Below, piece by piece: positions 62,317-64,000 of a stretch of 64,000 nucleotides of DNA. The notes beneath the pieces were generated by a model. The model did no database searches and was not told the origin of the DNA. It saw nothing but the letters and a program-made list of their open reading frames with translations. Source of the stretch: Pseudovirgaria hyperparasitica (Eukaryota > Ascomycota > Dothideomycetes > Acrospermales > Acrospermaceae). The position numbers and the translations under genes were made by a program. Within the stretch, counting starts at the first letter, position 1, and each line of letters begins with the position of its first letter. Location of the stretch: positions 127,446 to 191,445 of the forward strand of contig NW_022985563.1 of assembly GCF_010093815.1 (NCBI RefSeq), read 5' to 3'.

Positions 62317-62359
62317 TATGTTTGTATGTAGGTATGTATGTGTCTGTATGTATGTATAT
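62317..62359. repeat. (TATG)n imperfect microsatellite between the protease and GTPase genes
   Basis: Interrupted TATG/TGTA tetramers in the 291-bp convergent intergenic region, shared 3' flank of the S41 protease and the EngB-type GTPase. Confidence 0.8.
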
Positions 62360-62473
62360 TTACATGTCCATGTACACTCGAGGAAGCTCGATCGATCAGA
62401 ATATCTATATATACGTATACATATACACTCAACACCGCCGTCTTCCGCTCACTACCTCCCTACTCCCTACTCT

Positions 62474-63630
62474 CTACGCCCCCTTCGCGTCTGGCGGACA
62501 CAGCAGCTCCCTCCCATGCTTCTCATTCCACGCCTCCGTGCTCTCGAGCATAGCCCACCGCACGCCATCCAGCCCACACGGCAACACGACCGAACACGCC
62601 AGAATCGGAGGCGCATGATACCTGCCCCCGCGCAACTCATTCTGCATCGCCGCAACCTCACCCTGCACCTCCTCCATCCGCGCCCTCACGCGCTGCACAT
62701 CCCTCTCCCTCTCCCTTTCCCTCCCCTCCACCCCCCTATTCTTCCTCCCCTCCTCCCCCCACTCCCCCCCAACAATCCGATCAACCTTACTCAACACCAG
62801 CGTAAACGCCAACCCACCCCTCACCAGAATCTCCAAAACCCGCCTATCCCCGCCCTGCACCCCGACCTCCGCATCAATCAACAGGAACCGCATGCCCAAC
62901 TGCTCGCGCCGCTGCAGATATTTCACAATCTCCACGCCCCACTCCGCGCGACTGCCGTAGCCGTAGCCGGGCATGTCGACGAGGACCATGGCGCGTTTGC
63001 CGAACCAGGTGCGTTGGCGGGCGTTGTATGCTGCGCCGCCGAGGCCGATGGCGTTCATGCTGGTTGTGTGGCCGGGGGTTTTGCTGACGCTGGCGGGGCG
63101 GCGCGGGTTGGGCGTTGTTGGGGGGATGTGCAGGAGGGCGTTGAGGAGGGAGGATTTGCCGGCGTTGGAGCGGCCGAGGAGGGTTGTCTCGGGGAGTTCG
63201 GAGACGGGGAAGTGGGCGAATTTGGAGAGGGGGGAGAGGCGGGNNNNNNNNNNNNNNNNNNNNNNNNNNNNNNNNNNNNNNNNNNNNNNNNNNNNNNNNN
63301 GTTTGCGTAGTGGAGGGCGGTTGGGCTTGGGGGGTTGTTGTGTGGGTAGAGGCCTAGGGCGGATTGGGGGAGTGCTGGGTTGGAGGGGGGTTTGGGGATG
63401 GGTTTGGTTGCTGTTGTTGTTGTTGTGGTTTTGGATCTTGTGGATTGTGGGCGGGAGGGTTGTGTCGAGGGGGTGTGGTGGTCGAGGTGGAGGTGTCGGG
63501 TTGGTGGTGATGAGGACGACGAGATGCTCAGGGAGGACGAAGTGGTGGTGAATGGCCACGAGTGCGCCGACGGTCGAGGATTGCTGTGGAGTGCGACATC
63601 GAGGAAGCGCGTCGCCGCACGATGCGACAT
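62474..63630 (-). CDS. MRX8: EngB/YihA-type GTPase, mitochondrial (Mrx8-like), interrupted by an N gap
   Basis: The C-terminal part (63243-62474) carries the GTPase: G1 LGRSNAGKSSLLNALL, a G2 Thr in KTPGHTTSMNAIGLGG, G3 VLVDMPGYGYGS and G4 LVLSKVDR, preceded by LSKFAHFPVSELPETTLLGR as in the EngB/YihA family. Family role: assembly of the large ribosomal subunit; yeast Mrx8 acts in mitochondrial translation. The N-terminus read from the ATG at 63630 (MSHRAATRFLDVALHS...) is Ser/Thr/Arg-rich like a mitochondrial presequence and reaches ALGLYPHNNPPSPTALHYAN, the usual pre-GTPase segment, at the other side of the gap (63244-63300). The two parts are in different frames across the 57 Ns, so the true gap length is not 57 or an intron is hidden there. 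A Glu/Arg-rich insert (EEGRKNRGVEGREREREREV-like) lies in the GTPase domain. Confidence 0.82.
63244..63300. other. Assembly gap (57 N)
   Basis: A run of 57 undetermined bases within the EngB-type gene. Flanks are G-rich on the + strand, which may have hindered sequencing. Confidence 0.98.
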
Positions 63631-63853
63631 TCCAGAGTGTAGAAAAGTCGAAGAACGAGGTTTGGCGTCGCGGGCGGGAGAAGTGAAAGATATAAATATT
63701 ATATTTCCTACCTGAGATGGATAGCGCCGCGCTCCCACGTGCTGACGTGATCTACGGAGCCACCAACTTTGCGGCGAACCCCATCGACACCCCCGACGCT
63801 CCATCAACAACAACACATCATCACTCACACTCGATACAACTCCCCGTCTGACA
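63631..63853. promoter_or_regulatory. Divergent promoter, EngB-type GTPase / FMC1
   Basis: 223 bp between opposed ATGs of two mitochondrial-biogenesis genes. Contains ATATAAATATTATATTT (63688-63704), AT-rich and TATA-like on both strands. Confidence 0.5.
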
Positions 63854-64000
63854 ATGGCATCGGCACACTCCCCGCAACTACGATCTCTCTACAGACGCCT
63901 CCTGCGCGAACTCCCCACGAAAGCCAGCCCCTCAAACACCATCCTCTCACATCCATCCCCGATCCAACAACGGATACGGTCTACATTCGCAGCACGCTCC
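63854..64000 (+). CDS. FMC1: LYR-type protein, probably ATP synthase assembly factor FMC1 (5' part)
   Basis: The first 49 codons, running off the right edge. MASAHSPQLRSLYRRLLREL followed by a Pro/Ser linker and SPIQQRIRSTFAARS contains the L-Y-R motif followed by a basic amphipathic helix. This is the start of the small LYR-family mitochondrial proteins, and the spacing and LLREL match Fmc1, needed to assemble the F1 sector of ATP synthase at high temperature. Another LYR protein (e.g. an SDH assembly factor or Mzm1) cannot be excluded from so short a piece. Divergent from the EngB-type gene. Confidence 0.65.
   Translation, partial: MASAHSPQLRSLYRRLLRELPTKASPSNTILSHPSPIQQRIRSTFAARS

Overview
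This 64 kb window is nuclear DNA of a filamentous ascomycete (Pezizomycotina). The split genes are interrupted by many very short introns, mostly 45-90 nt, with GT...AG ends and CTAAC/CTGAC-like branch sites just before the acceptor. The proteins are typical of this group: an HDA2/3-like subunit with a chromodomain, a SidF/SidL-type siderophore acyltransferase, a CPAF-like S41 protease and a short CHY zinc-finger protein. Dothideomycetes is my best guess for the class, but this rests on general resemblance. No virus-like element, transposon, tRNA, rRNA or CRISPR array was recognised. All gene models were spliced by hand; for each multi-exon model the summed coding length is a multiple of three.

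Layout. 1-1.24 kb: a frame-disrupted gene running off the left edge. 1.28-8.6 kb: a LIG4-like DNA ligase without BRCT domains, a DUF1295-type membrane reductase and the replicative helicase subunit MCM5. 8.6-10.3 kb: no gene. 10.3-18.3 kb: a secreted GPI-type wall protein, a glutathione transferase, mitochondrial D-2-hydroxyglutarate dehydrogenase, proteasome subunit alpha-4 and a CHY zinc-finger protein. 19.1-31.4 kb: a beta-propeller inositol-polyphosphate 5-phosphatase, a GFA/CENP-V protein, a chromodomain/HDA2-3 protein, Mn superoxide dismutase and an ADP-ribose NUDIX hydrolase. 32.0-42.2 kb: the siderophore acyltransferase, an AIM6-like phosphodiesterase, a two-TM disordered protein, an RraA-fold protein, QCR6 of complex III and an FLVCR-like MFS transporter. 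42.2-51.1 kb: a gene-poor island with a C2H2 zinc-finger gene, a possible orphan gene, a decayed gene, a three-copy hairpin repeat and many simple repeats. 51.1-64 kb: the spliceosome-disassembly G-patch protein Ntr1, a large disordered polyQ protein, a GNAT acetyltransferase, a secreted S41 protease, a mitochondrial EngB-type GTPase (interrupted by an N gap) and the start of FMC1.

Most of the window is ordinary housekeeping sequence without operon-like logic. Several divergent pairs share short promoters: D-2HGDH/alpha-4, SOD2/NUDIX, RraA/QCR6, Ntr1/disordered protein and EngB/FMC1. Mitochondrial functions recur (D-2HGDH, SOD2, QCR6, EngB, FMC1, probably NUDIX).

The observation most worth a second look is at 45882-46135. 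Three tandem units share conserved flanks, but each carries a differently sequenced, perfectly base-paired 9-10 bp stem. Both arms have changed together, which is the signature of selection on an RNA (or DNA) structure. The wobble pairs favour a + strand transcript, opposite to the neighbouring C2H2 gene.
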